This document shows positions 51,581 through 59,984 of a DNA stretch of 64,000 nt, in pieces (position 1 is the first letter of the stretch; every line of letters starts with the position of its first letter). Below the pieces are notes generated by a model. It was not told the origin of the DNA. It did not search any database and saw only the letters and a program-made list of their open reading frames with translations. Position numbers and translations under genes: made by a program. Origin of the DNA: Thermus sp. LT1-2-5 (lineage in GTDB: Bacteria > Deinococcota > Deinococci > Deinococcales > Thermaceae); the NCBI RefSeq assembly GCF_040363165.1, contig NZ_BSRG01000005.1:1-64000 (forward strand), in the 5' to 3' direction.

Positions 51581-52760
51581 CTTAGACCTGAGCGAGCGGA
51601 ACTACCGCCTGGCAGTGGTGAACGGCTGGCTGGTGTGGCTCGGGGACACCTTTTTGAACGCCAACATCGTCCTTTCCGGCTTCGCCGCCAAGCTGGGGGC
51701 CCCAGGTGCCCTCATCGGCCTCCTGCCGGCCCTCCTCCAGGCGGGGGGCATGGTGCCCCAGGCCTTCCTGGCCCCCTATGTGGCCCGCTTTCCCCAGAAG
51801 ATCGTCCTTTACCGCAAGGTGGCCTCCTTGAGGCTCCTCGGGGTGGTGCTCATGGCCCTTTCCGCCTTCTTGCTGGGGCCTTGGCCCGACCTTCTCCTTG
51901 GGGGCTTCCTCCTCGGCCTCCTCCTAAATGCCCTTTTCACCGGGGTTTCCAGCCTGCCCTTCTGGGAGGTGGTGGCCAAGACCGTGCCCCCAAAGCGCCG
52001 GGCCGCCCTCTTCTCCGCCCGCAACCTGGTGGGGGGGCTCCTCGCCTTCTTGGCGGGGTTTGGGGTGCGGGAAATCCTGGCCTTGCCCCTTCCCTTTCCC
52101 CTGCCCTACGCCCTTCTCTTTAGCCTGGGGGCCCTTTCCTTCGGCCTGGGTTGGCACCTTTTCGGCCAGGTGAACGAACCCGAGGAACCTCCCAGGACCG
52201 CCCGGCTAGACCTCAAGCTCCCCCTCCTGCACCCCGGCTTCCGCCGCTACCTCCGGGTGCGGGTGGTCCTGGGCCTCGCCGGGATGGCCGAGCCCTTTTA
52301 CGCCGTCTACGCCGTGCGCGCCCTAGGGCAGGGGAAAGAGCTTGGCCTTTACCTCTCCCTCTACGCCCTTTCCTTCACCCTTTCCAATCTCCTTTGGGCG
52401 AGGCTAGCGGAAAGGGGCTCCAAGGGAGTTCTAAGGGCCGGGGCCGCCTTGGGCCTCCTGGCCCCCCTCCTCGCCCTCCTCCTCGCCCCGGGCCTCTTCG
52501 GCCTCGTCTTCCTCCTGCAAGGGGCCTACCTGGCCGCCTTGGGCCTTGCCACCACCACCTACCTCCTCAACCTGGCCCCGCCCGAGGAGCGAAGCGCCTT
52601 CATTGGGCTTGGCAACACGGTGGCAGGGGTCTTCGCCTTCTCCACGGTGCTTGGGGGATGGGTGGCGGACCAGGCGGGTTTTTCCGCCCTCTTCCTCTTA
52701 GCGGCGAGCCTGTACGCCTTGGCGTTTCTCCTGGGGGAAAGGCTCCCCGAGGAGGGATAA
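51537..52760 (+). CDS. Major facilitator superfamily transporter
   Basis: A polytopic membrane protein (up to 407 aa) with 12 predicted helices. The conserved beginning is LSERNYRLAVVNGWLVWLGDTF, then IGLLPALLQAGGMVPQAF, as in a Deinococcus-Thermus MFS group; substrate unknown. The start is unresolved. The ATG at 51537 is the only standard start upstream of the conserved LSERNYR, but it overlaps the divergent gene by 44 nt. AGAAGGAG (51561-51568) looks like an SD, yet only ATC, ATT-like or CTG codons follow in frame. A non-standard start is possible. Confidence 0.82.
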   Translation: MWKGPREGRRSILPILDLSERNYRLAVVNGWLVWLGDTFLNANIVLSGFAAKLGAPGALIGLLPALLQAGGMVPQAFLAPYVARFPQKIVLYRKVASLRLLGVVLMALSAFLLGPWPDLLLGGFLLGLLLNALFTGVSSLPFWEVVAKTVPPKRRAALFSARNLVGGLLAFLAGFGVREILALPLPFPLPYALLFSLGALSFGLGWHLFGQVNEPEEPPRTARLDLKLPLLHPGFRRYLRVRVVLGLAGMAEPFYAVYAVRALGQGKELGLYLSLYALSFTLSNLLWARLAERGSKGVLRAGAALGLLAPLLALLLAPGLFGLVFLLQGAYLAALGLATTTYLLNLAPPEERSAFIGLGNTVAGVFAFSTVLGGWVADQAGFSALFLLAASLYALAFLLGERLPEEG

Positions 52761-52766
52761 GCCAGG

Positions 52767-52772
52767 TATAGT
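52767..52772 (+). promoter_or_regulatory. Leaderless-type -10 (TATAGT) of thrS
   Basis: TATAGT ends 7 nt before the ATG at 52780. With no leader, there is no room for a T-box or the E. coli-type autoregulatory operator. Confidence 0.55.
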
Positions 52773-52779
52773 GGGGTGC

Positions 52780-54759
52780 ATGACGGTCTATTTGCCGGAC
52801 GGGAAGGCCCTCGAGGTCCCGGAAGGGGCCACCGCCTACCACGTGGCCAAGGCGGTGGGCCCGGGCCTGGCCAAGGCGGCGGTGGGGGCCATCGTGGACG
52901 GGGAAGTTTACGATCTCTTCAAACCCCTACCGCCAGGGGCCAAGGTGCGCATCCTCACCGAGAAGGATCCCGAGTACCAGCTCCTCTTCCGCCACACCCT
53001 GGCCCATGTCTTGGCCCAGGCGGTGAAAGAACATTTCCAGGAAAAGGGGTACGACCCGGAAAGCGTCCGGCTCGGGGTGGGCCCGGTGATCGAGAAGGGC
53101 TTTTACTACGATATAGACGCCCCCGAGCCCCTCTCGGACGAGGACCTGCCGGCCATCGAGGAAAGGATGCGGGCCATTCTGCAAAAGGACCTCCCCCTGC
53201 GCCGCTTCGTCCTCTCCCGGGAAGAGGCCTTGGCTCGCTACCAGGGCAAGGACCCCTACAAGACCGAGCTCATCCAGGACCTCCCCGAGGGGGAGGAGAT
53301 CAGCTTCTACCAGCAGGGGGACGAGACCTACGGCTTCACCGACCTCTGCCGCGGGCCCCACGTCCCCTCCACGGGCCGCATCCCCCCCCATTTCAAGCTC
53401 ACCCACGTGGCCGGGGCCTACTGGCGGGGGGACGAACGGCGCCCCATGCTGCAACGGGTCTACGGGGTGGCCTTCCGCACCGCCGAGGAGCTCAAGGAGT
53501 ACCTCTGGCAGCTGGAAGAAGCCAAAAAGCGGGACCACCGTCGGCTTGGGCGGGAGCTGGAGCTCTTCCTCATCGACCCCATGGTGGGCAAGGGTCTGGT
53601 GCTGTGGCTTCCCAAGGGGAACGTAATCCGGGAAGAGCTCATGGCCTTCATGCGGGAGGAGCAAATCAGGCGGGGCTACCAGCTGGTCTCTACCCCCCAC
53701 ATCGGCAGCCTGGAGCTTTACAAGACCTCGGGCCACTACCCCTACTACGCCGAAAGCCAGTTTCCCCCCATCAGCTTCAAGGAGCGGGGTGAGGAGGAGG
53801 AATACCTCCTCAAGCCCATGAACTGCCCCCACCACATCCGCATCTACGCCTTCAAAAAGCGCTCCTACCGCGAGCTTCCCCTGAGGATCGCCGAGTTCGG
53901 CACCGTCTATCGCTACGAGAAGGCGGGGGAGCTTTTGGGCCTCACGAGGGTGCGGGGCTTCACCCAGGACGACGCTCACCTCTTCTGCACCCCCGAGCAG
54001 GTGAAGGGGGAGTTTTTGGGGGTTCTGGACCTGGTGTTAAAGGTCTTCGCCACCCTGGGCCTCAAGGAGTACCGGGCCCGGATCGGGGTGCGGGAGCCGG
54101 GAAGCGAAAAGTACGTGGGGGACGAGGCCAAGTGGGCCTTGGCGGAAAGGCAGATCGAGGAGGCGGCCCAGGAAGCGGGCCTTGCCTACACCGTGGAGGC
54201 GGGGGACGCCGCCTTCTACGGCCCCAAGCTGGACTTCGTGGTCAAGGACGCCCTGGGCCGGGAGTGGCAACTCGGCACCATCCAAGTGGACTACAACCTG
54301 CCCGAGCGCTTCGGCCTCACCTACGTGGGGCCGGACGGGGAGGCGCACCGCCCCGTCATGATCCACCGCGCCCCCTTCGGCTCCTTGGAGCGCTTCATCG
54401 GCATCCTCATCGAGCACTTTGCCGGGGACTTCCCCCTGTGGCTTTCCCCGGTGCAGGCGGTGGTCATTCCGGTTTCGGAAAAACAGGAGGACTACGCCCA
54501 AGAGGTGGCCTTTAAACTAAAGGAGGCGGGCCTTAGGGCTGAGGCCGACCTGAGGAACGAGCGCATGCAGGCGCGGATCCGCGACGCCGAGGTGCAGAAG
54601 GTGCCCTACATCCTGGTGGTGGGGGAAAGGGAAAAGGCGGAGGGGACGGTGAGCGTGCGGCGGCGCCACCGCGGGAACCTGGGAAGCATGCCCCTGGCCA
54701 CCTTCCTGGAGAAGGCGCTTCTAGAATACCGGGAAAAGCGCTTGGAACCCCCCTTCTGA
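52780..54759 (+). CDS. thrS: Threonyl-tRNA synthetase
   Basis: A 659-aa class II synthetase, exactly the T. thermophilus length. In order: TGS domain (1-62, MTVYLPDGKALEVP), editing domain with HTLAHVLAQAVKEHF and CRGPH metal/active-site motifs (~70-225), catalytic core with motif 2 FGTVYRYEKAGELLGLTRVRGFTQDDAHLF (part: RVRGFTQDDAHLF), zinc-binding MNCPHH, motif 3 PFGSLERFIGILIEH, and the anticodon-binding domain (~550-659). The GTG at 52771 falls inside the -10, so the ATG at 52780 is the start. Confidence 0.97.
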   Translation: MTVYLPDGKALEVPEGATAYHVAKAVGPGLAKAAVGAIVDGEVYDLFKPLPPGAKVRILTEKDPEYQLLFRHTLAHVLAQAVKEHFQEKGYDPESVRLGVGPVIEKGFYYDIDAPEPLSDEDLPAIEERMRAILQKDLPLRRFVLSREEALARYQGKDPYKTELIQDLPEGEEISFYQQGDETYGFTDLCRGPHVPSTGRIPPHFKLTHVAGAYWRGDERRPMLQRVYGVAFRTAEELKEYLWQLEEAKKRDHRRLGRELELFLIDPMVGKGLVLWLPKGNVIREELMAFMREEQIRRGYQLVSTPHIGSLELYKTSGHYPYYAESQFPPISFKERGEEEEYLLKPMNCPHHIRIYAFKKRSYRELPLRIAEFGTVYRYEKAGELLGLTRVRGFTQDDAHLFCTPEQVKGEFLGVLDLVLKVFATLGLKEYRARIGVREPGSEKYVGDEAKWALAERQIEEAAQEAGLAYTVEAGDAAFYGPKLDFVVKDALGREWQLGTIQVDYNLPERFGLTYVGPDGEAHRPVMIHRAPFGSLERFIGILIEHFAGDFPLWLSPVQAVVIPVSEKQEDYAQEVAFKLKEAGLRAEADLRNERMQARIRDAEVQKVPYILVVGEREKAEGTVSVRRRHRGNLGSMPLATFLEKALLEYREKRLEPPF

Positions 54760-55535
54760 TGCGGGCTCGCTCCACCATTTTTACCATCTTTTTGGAGTAC
54801 GTCTACCCGGAACGCCAAGCCCGGGTCAAGGACCTCATCGCCATGATGGAGGCCTTGGGCTTTTCCGAGGCGGCGGTGCGCGCCGCCCTCTCCCGGAGCG
54901 CCAAGCGGGGCTGGGTGCGGCCGGAGCGGATAGGGCGCACAGCGTACTACGCCCTTTCCGAACGGGTGTACTGGCAGGTGCGGCAGGTGCGCCGCCGCCT
55001 TTACGGGCCCAGGCCGCCGTGGGATGGGCGCTTCCTTTTGGTGTTGCCCGAAGGTCCAAAGGACCGGGGAGAGCGGGAGCGCTTCCGCCGGGAGATGGCC
55101 CTTTTGGGCTACGGGAGCCTGCAATCGGGGGTGTACCTGGGGGCAGGGGTGGACCTCGAGGCCACCCGGGAGCTCCTAGCGTTCTACCGCCTTTCCGCCA
55201 CCCTCTTCGCCGGGGAGCACCTGGGTTGCCGGGAGGAGATCCTGCGCATCTTCCCCCTGGACCGGGCCCAGGCCCACTACCGGGCTCTCTTCTCCCAAGA
55301 AATGCCCGAGGAGCCGGAAGAGGCCTTTCGCGCCCTTACCCGGCTGGTGCACGAGATGCGCAAGGTTCTTTTCCTGGATCCGCTCTTGCCTCCTGAGCTC
55401 TCCCCACCCGGCTTCTTGGGCGCAGAAGCCCGCCGTCAGTACCTAGAACTGCGGGGGGCCCTTTATCTCCGAGCCCTTCCCTTCCTTAGGGGGCTTAACC
55501 TCCCTCTTTCCGCCCTCTCACCCCGGGCCCGGTAA
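54759..55535 (+). CDS. paaX: PaaX-family transcriptional regulator
   Basis: A 258-aa protein with an N-terminal winged helix (~1-75: TIFTIFLEYVYPERQARVKDL, SEAAVRAALSRSAKRGWV), a central ferredoxin-like/CRISPR-Cas2-like middle domain (~90-170) and a C-terminal helical domain, the PaaX layout. In E. coli PaaX represses phenylacetate degradation and binds phenylacetyl-CoA. No paa catabolic gene is in the window, so its target is unknown; the solute-binding-protein genes that follow are candidates. The ATG shares one base with the thrS stop (TGATG). Confidence 0.85.
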   Translation: MRARSTIFTIFLEYVYPERQARVKDLIAMMEALGFSEAAVRAALSRSAKRGWVRPERIGRTAYYALSERVYWQVRQVRRRLYGPRPPWDGRFLLVLPEGPKDRGERERFRREMALLGYGSLQSGVYLGAGVDLEATRELLAFYRLSATLFAGEHLGCREEILRIFPLDRAQAHYRALFSQEMPEEPEEAFRALTRLVHEMRKVLFLDPLLPPELSPPGFLGAEARRQYLELRGALYLRALPFLRGLNLPLSALSPRAR

Positions 55536-55538
55536 GCT
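55533..55538 (+). promoter_or_regulatory. Leaderless-type -10 (TAAGCT) of the first binding-protein gene
   Basis: TAAGCT, which includes the paaX stop codon, ends 7 nt before the ATG at 55546. Confidence 0.45.
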
Positions 55539-55545
55539 TAGGGGT

Positions 55546-56736
55546 ATGAGGCCACCCCTCTTGGCCGCCCTTATCTTTCTTGCTGCTGCCCAAGCACAGG
55601 TCATCCTTCCCTTCTGGCACACCGCTGGTCCCCCGGGGAACCGCGTCTTGGAAGAGGCCATCCAAAGCTTCAACGCCAGCCAACGGGCCTACCGGATAGA
55701 ACCCCGCTACGTGGGGGACTACCGGGAGGCAGGGGTGAAGCTTTTGGCCGCCTTGCGCTCAGGCGGGGCCCCCGTCCTTTTCCACGGGGAGCTTTCCTTC
55801 CTGCCCCGGCTCGCCCAAGAGGGCGTAGCCCTGGCCTTGGACGCTTATCTGAAAGACCTCCCCAAAGATCTTTATCCCGAGATGCTCAAGACAGGGCAGG
55901 TGAAGGGGAAAACCTTTGGGCTGCCCCTGGGGCTTTCCGTACCCGCTCTTTACTACAACAAAGACGCCTTCCGGGCCCGGGGGCTCAGGCCCCCCCGCAC
56001 CTGGCCAGAGGTGGAGGAGGCGGCGGCCCGGCTCACGGGCCGCACCGCCAAGGGGATGGTGGTCTCCACGGATATCTGGAGCTTCAACGCCATCGTCATG
56101 AGCTTAGGGGGGAGCCTTGTTAGGGACGGGCTTCCTGCCTTCACCTCGAGGGAGGTGGTGGAGGCCCTGGAGACGCTCTACCGCATGGTGCAAAAGGGGC
56201 ACGCCCAGGCGCGCAACCTGGCGGAGGCCCAGTTCGCCGTGGCTGACTTCCTGCGCACCAAGGCCTTCATGGGCCTCGGGCCCACCACCGCCTTGCCCGT
56301 GGTGGAGGCCCAGACCTCCCTCCCCTTCGCCGTGGGGCTCGCCCCCTTGCCCCGGCGGGAAGGGGGAGCGGTGCCCCTTTCCGGGGCGGCCCTTATGGTC
56401 CTCAAAGGGGCGAGCCCCGAGCAGGCCCAAGGGGCGGTGGCCTTCTGGCTCCACTTCCTGGAGCCCAAGCGCCAGGCGGAATGGGTGCGCACCACCTGGT
56501 ACCTGCCCTTGCGCAAGGAGGCGGAGCGCGAGCTCAAGGACTTCCTCAAGGACCCCGAGCGCCAGGCGGTCTTCGCCCAAGCGGAACTGGGGCGGCCCTG
56601 GAGCCAAGACCCCGAGCTCGTGGTCTGGTACGGCTATTTGGAGGAGGCCTTAGAGCGGAGCCTGAAGCAAGGGGTAAGGCCCCAGGTGGCCCTGGAGGAA
56701 GCCCAACGGAAGGCCCTCGCGGTAGAGAGGCGATAA
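55546..56736 (+). CDS. UgpB-like ABC solute-binding protein, copy 1
   Basis: A 396-aa periplasmic binding protein with a Sec signal (MRPPLLAALIFLAAAQA, then Q) and no lipobox. The mature start VILPFWHTAGPPGNRVLEEA matches the UgpB group (glycerol-3-phosphate, glycerophosphodiesters or similar). Other landmarks: PRYVGDYREAGVKLLAALR, GLPLGLSVPALYYNKDAF and FLRTKAFMGLGPTT. It is the first of three tandem paralogues; all share WH near the start and a GDY-x-AALR segment. No permease or ATPase gene is adjacent. Confidence 0.88.
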   Translation: MRPPLLAALIFLAAAQAQVILPFWHTAGPPGNRVLEEAIQSFNASQRAYRIEPRYVGDYREAGVKLLAALRSGGAPVLFHGELSFLPRLAQEGVALALDAYLKDLPKDLYPEMLKTGQVKGKTFGLPLGLSVPALYYNKDAFRARGLRPPRTWPEVEEAAARLTGRTAKGMVVSTDIWSFNAIVMSLGGSLVRDGLPAFTSREVVEALETLYRMVQKGHAQARNLAEAQFAVADFLRTKAFMGLGPTTALPVVEAQTSLPFAVGLAPLPRREGGAVPLSGAALMVLKGASPEQAQGAVAFWLHFLEPKRQAEWVRTTWYLPLRKEAERELKDFLKDPERQAVFAQAELGRPWSQDPELVVWYGYLEEALERSLKQGVRPQVALEEAQRKALAVERR

Positions 56737-56739
56737 GCC

Positions 56740-57900
56740 ATGGGCAGAGCGCTTTTCCTCCTTTTGCTTTGGGCCACATGGGCCCAAGCGCAAATCCCTC
56801 TACCCCTTTGGCACACCTTGGGGGAAGGCGGGGTCCTGGAAAGCGAAGCCCAGGCGTTCAACCAAGCCCAGTCCCGCTACCATATAGAGCCCCGCTTTGT
56901 AGGGGACTATCGGGAGATGGGGGTTCTCTTGGCCGCCGCCCTACGCAACGGCACCGCCCCCCCCTTGGCCCAAGTGGAGCTTGGGTTTCTGCCGGTCTTG
57001 GTGCGGGAAGGACTAGTCCAACCCCTCCCCAAACCTCAGGTCCAGGACCTAGACCCTGAACTCTTGCGCTTGGGAGAAGTAAAGGGACGCCTCTACGGAT
57101 ATCCCTTGGGGGTTTCCATCAGCGTGCTTTTTTACAACGCAGACGCCCTCCGAGCCCGGCGACTAACCCCCCCCAAGGACTTTGCCCAGCTTCAATCCGC
57201 GGCTCAAAAGCTTTCCAGCCGCTCAGCCAGGGGGCTTCTCTTCTCTGCGGACGTGTATAGCTTCGCTAGCCTTGTCCTGGCCCAAGGAGGCACCCTAAGC
57301 CAAGGAGATGCTCCTGCTCTAGACGGAGAAAGCGCCCTAAGGGCCTTGGCGTTTCTCCAAAGCCTAAATCGGGAAGGGGCCTTGCAGGTCCGTTCCGCCA
57401 CCGAGCTTATTAGCGCTGGAGCCGATTTCCTTCGGACCAAGGCTTTCTTGGCCATGGGCCCCTCCTCCCTTCTGCCGGCGGTAAAAAGCCGCACCCAGCT
57501 TCCTTTCACCATCGGCATCGCTCCTATGCCCCTCGAGGCCACGGGAAAAGTGGCGGCCTCGGGATCCGTGCTCGTGGCTCTGCGCCACGCCTCAGCCGAG
57601 GAAAGGCGGGGCCTCGAGGCCTTCTACCGCCATATGGCCGAGATGAACCGCCAGCTGACCCTGGCCCGGGGCATTTACTACCTGCCTCTCAACCTAAAAG
57701 CCCAGGAGGCCTGGGTAAAGGAAGAGGTGGGCCGCCTTCTCCTGAGCCAAAAGGCGCGCCTTACCCCGTGGCACCAGGATAGCCCCCTGCTCCTTTGGGC
57801 TCCTCCCCTCGAGGAAGCCCTAGAGCGCGCTCTAAAGGGGCAGGTGCCCGCCAAAAAGGCCCTGGAAGAAGCCCAAGCCCGGGCCCTGAAAATCCCCTGA
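56740..57900 (+). CDS. UgpB-like ABC solute-binding protein, copy 2
   Basis: A 386-aa paralogue of the preceding protein, starting 3 nt after it. Sec signal MGRALFLLLLWATWAQA, then Q. Shared landmarks: PLWHTLGEGG, PRFVGDYREMGVLLAAALR, GYPLGVSISVLFYNADAL and FLRTKAFLAMGPSS. The residues equivalent to the ligand cradle differ from copies 1 and 3 (for example QVELGF against GELSF and AEISF), so ligand preference probably differs. Codon choice uses more A- and T-ending codons than its neighbours, hinting at a separate history. Confidence 0.87.
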   Translation: MGRALFLLLLWATWAQAQIPLPLWHTLGEGGVLESEAQAFNQAQSRYHIEPRFVGDYREMGVLLAAALRNGTAPPLAQVELGFLPVLVREGLVQPLPKPQVQDLDPELLRLGEVKGRLYGYPLGVSISVLFYNADALRARRLTPPKDFAQLQSAAQKLSSRSARGLLFSADVYSFASLVLAQGGTLSQGDAPALDGESALRALAFLQSLNREGALQVRSATELISAGADFLRTKAFLAMGPSSLLPAVKSRTQLPFTIGIAPMPLEATGKVAASGSVLVALRHASAEERRGLEAFYRHMAEMNRQLTLARGIYYLPLNLKAQEAWVKEEVGRLLLSQKARLTPWHQDSPLLLWAPPLEEALERALKGQVPAKKALEEAQARALKIP

Positions 57901-57911
57901 CCCCTTGGGGA

Positions 57912-57917
57912 TAGCAT
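57912..57917 (+). promoter_or_regulatory. Leaderless-type -10 (TAGCAT) of the third binding-protein gene
   Basis: TAGCAT ends 6 nt before the ATG at 57924, so copy 3 may be expressed independently of copies 1 and 2. Confidence 0.42.
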
Positions 57918-57923
57918 AGAGCC

Positions 57924-59123
57924 ATGCGGTTTACCCTCCTCCTTCTCTTCCTAGGGGCAAGCCTCGCCCAAGCCCAGGTGGACATCCCCTTCTGGCACGC
58001 CATGGATGGCCCCGCCGGCAGGCTCCTCGCCGCCTTTGCCCAAGAGTTCAACGGCCGCCAATCCCAGTACCGGGTATCCCCCCAGTACGCCGGGGACTAC
58101 AAGGACGCCGAAACCAAGCTGGTAGCCGCCTTGCGCACAGGGGGACAGCCCGTCCTCTTCCAGGCGGAGATTTCCTTCTTCCCCCGCCTGGTGGGGGAAG
58201 GGCGGGCTTTGGCTTTGGACGGGTACTTGAACCTGGACCGGGCCTTCTTGGAAGACCTCTTTGAACCCGCCTGGAACTACGGGGTCGTGGAGGGCAAGCG
58301 CTATGGCCTTCCCCTTAACACCTCCACACCGGTCCTCTTCTACAACCTGAACGCCTTCCGGGCCAAGGGGCTCAAAGCCCCCCGGGACTGGCAGGAGTTT
58401 GAAGCTGTGGCCAAGGCCCTAAGCTCCCGGCAAACCAAGGGGTTCATCTTCGTCACCGACCCTCAGGCCTGGCTTTTCGAGGCCATGGTGACGAGCCGCG
58501 GCAGCAGCCTGGTCAAGGACGGCCGCCCCAACTTCCTCTCCCCCGAGGTCTTGGAGGCCTTAGAGATGCTTTGGCGCCTTAACCGCGCCGGGGCCCTATC
58601 CGTGCGCAGCATGGCCGAGGCCACCTTCGCCCAGCTGGACTTCGTGCGCACCAAGGGAATGATGGTCATGGCCTCCATCGCCAACTGGCCGGCGGCGGAA
58701 AACTTCTCCTTCGCCTTCACCCTGGGGGTAGCCCCCGTGCCCCGGGAACCCCAAGGCAAGGTACCCATGGGCGGAGCCCAGCTCGTGGTTCTCAAGGGGG
58801 CCTCCGAGGCCCAGGTGCGGGGCGCTTTGGAGTTCTGGCGGTACCTGATGGAGCCCCGGAACGTGGCCCGCTGGGTGGAAGCCAGCTACTACGTCCCCGT
58901 GCGCAAGTCCGCCCTGCCTCTTCTGGAAGAATTCTATCGGGAAAACCCCTTCCGCAAGGTGGCCTTTGAGCAGATCGCCCACGCCCAAGAAAGGCCCCGC
59001 CTGCCCCAGTTCTCCACCTGGGCGAGCCTCTTGGCGGAGGCCCTGGAGAAGAGCCTAAAAGGTGGGGTGCCGCCGCAAAAGGCCCTGGAAGAAGCCCAGC
59101 GGAAGGCGGAGGCCATCCGGTAA
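57924..59123 (+). CDS. UgpB-like ABC solute-binding protein, copy 3
   Basis: A 399-aa paralogue of the two preceding proteins, closer to canonical UgpB at the start (VDIPFWHAMDGPAGRLLAAF). Sec signal MRFTLLLLFLGASLAQA, then Q. It shares PQYAGDYKDAETKLVAALR, GLPLNTSTPVLFYNLNAF and FVRTKGMMVMAS. It has its own leaderless-type promoter. The isomerase-like gene follows directly, with its -10 formed by this gene's stop codon. Confidence 0.9.
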   Translation: MRFTLLLLFLGASLAQAQVDIPFWHAMDGPAGRLLAAFAQEFNGRQSQYRVSPQYAGDYKDAETKLVAALRTGGQPVLFQAEISFFPRLVGEGRALALDGYLNLDRAFLEDLFEPAWNYGVVEGKRYGLPLNTSTPVLFYNLNAFRAKGLKAPRDWQEFEAVAKALSSRQTKGFIFVTDPQAWLFEAMVTSRGSSLVKDGRPNFLSPEVLEALEMLWRLNRAGALSVRSMAEATFAQLDFVRTKGMMVMASIANWPAAENFSFAFTLGVAPVPREPQGKVPMGGAQLVVLKGASEAQVRGALEFWRYLMEPRNVARWVEASYYVPVRKSALPLLEEFYRENPFRKVAFEQIAHAQERPRLPQFSTWASLLAEALEKSLKGGVPPQKALEEAQRKAEAIR

Positions 59124-59126
59124 AAT
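59121..59126 (+). promoter_or_regulatory. Leaderless-type -10 (TAAAAT) of the isomerase-like gene
   Basis: TAAAAT, which includes the TAA stop of the third binding-protein gene, ends 7 nt before the ATG at 59134. Confidence 0.5.
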
Positions 59127-59133
59127 GGAACGG

Positions 59134-59898
59134 ATGCGCTTAGGTTTCAGTCCCTTTAACGCCGAGATGGGCTACGAGGAAGCCTTCCGCTTAGCTGCGG
59201 ACGAGGGGTTAGACCTCGAGGTGGCCTACGACCTCCACGAGGCCCTTCCCCTCCCCGAGGCCCGAAGCCTTAAGGCCACGGGGGAAGCCTTGGGGGTGGG
59301 CTTCACCCTCCACCTTCCCTTTGTGGAGCTTAACCCGGCAAGCCTCATCCCGAGCGTCCGGAAGCTGGCGGAAGACCGCCTCAAGCGGGCCCTAGAGTTC
59401 GGGGAGGCCCTGGGGGCCAAGGTGGGGGTCCTCCACACTGGGCAAGTGCCCGTGCACCACCCCATGGCCTTGGACCTGGCCCGGGAGGCCCTGGAAAGGA
59501 CCCTCGCTGCTCTCCTTCCCCTCCCCTTTCCCGTGGCCCTGGAAAACCTGGCCCTTTCCGAGGATGACCTCCTCCGGGGACCTGAAGAGCTCAAGGCCCT
59601 TCTGGAACGCTTTCCCCAATACGGCTTTTGCTTGGACGTGGGCCACGCCCTGGTGGAGCTCGGGCCCACAGGGCCTTTGCGCTACCTCGAGGCCCTAGGC
59701 GGCAAGCTTATCCACCTCCACCTCCACGACAACCACGGCCGCAAGGACGACCACCTGCCCGTGGGAGCGGGGGGCGTGCCGTGGGAGAGGCTCGCTCCTT
59801 ACCTACGGGGCTTTGCCGGCACTGCGGCCCTGGAGGTGGGCGGGGGGAGATCCGGTGTCCAGCAAAGCGCAAAACGCCTTCTAAAGCTTCTTTCCTAG
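59134..59898 (+). CDS. Xylose isomerase-like TIM-barrel protein (sugar-phosphate isomerase/epimerase family)
   Basis: A 254-aa AP_endonuc_2-type TIM barrel. Metal ligands in order: Glu in ALENLALS, Asp/His in LDVGHALVELG, His/Asp in LHLHDNHGRKDDHLPVG and Glu in AALEVGGG. This pattern fits sugar (phosphate) isomerases/epimerases or inosose dehydratase-like enzymes. The substrate is unknown, but its place after the binding proteins suggests it acts on the imported compound. ATG at 59134 follows TAAAAT by 7 nt; an in-frame ATG at 59125 lies inside that element. Confidence 0.8.
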   Translation: MRLGFSPFNAEMGYEEAFRLAADEGLDLEVAYDLHEALPLPEARSLKATGEALGVGFTLHLPFVELNPASLIPSVRKLAEDRLKRALEFGEALGAKVGVLHTGQVPVHHPMALDLAREALERTLAALLPLPFPVALENLALSEDDLLRGPEELKALLERFPQYGFCLDVGHALVELGPTGPLRYLEALGGKLIHLHLHDNHGRKDDHLPVGAGGVPWERLAPYLRGFAGTAALEVGGGRSGVQQSAKRLLKLLS

Positions 59899-59934
59899 GG
59901 CTCTACGGGACATCTGTCCTTGCCCCGGTACCCT

Positions 59935-59940
59935 TATAGT
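59935..59940 (+). promoter_or_regulatory. fbcCDFB -10 element (TATAGT) with structured leader
   Basis: TATAGT precedes a ~38-nt leader that contains a possible GGGGTG/CACCCC hairpin (about 59946-59960) and a strong SD (AAAGGGAGG, ending about 5 nt before the fbcC ATG). Confidence 0.5.
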
Positions 59941-59984
59941 GGTGGGGTGGGGGTTTGCACCCCGCTTCACAAAAGGGAGGCAGA

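Noticed and set aside
52760..52780. T-box or translational operator upstream of thrS
   Set aside because: The -10 ends 7 nt before the ATG, so there is no leader RNA to fold.
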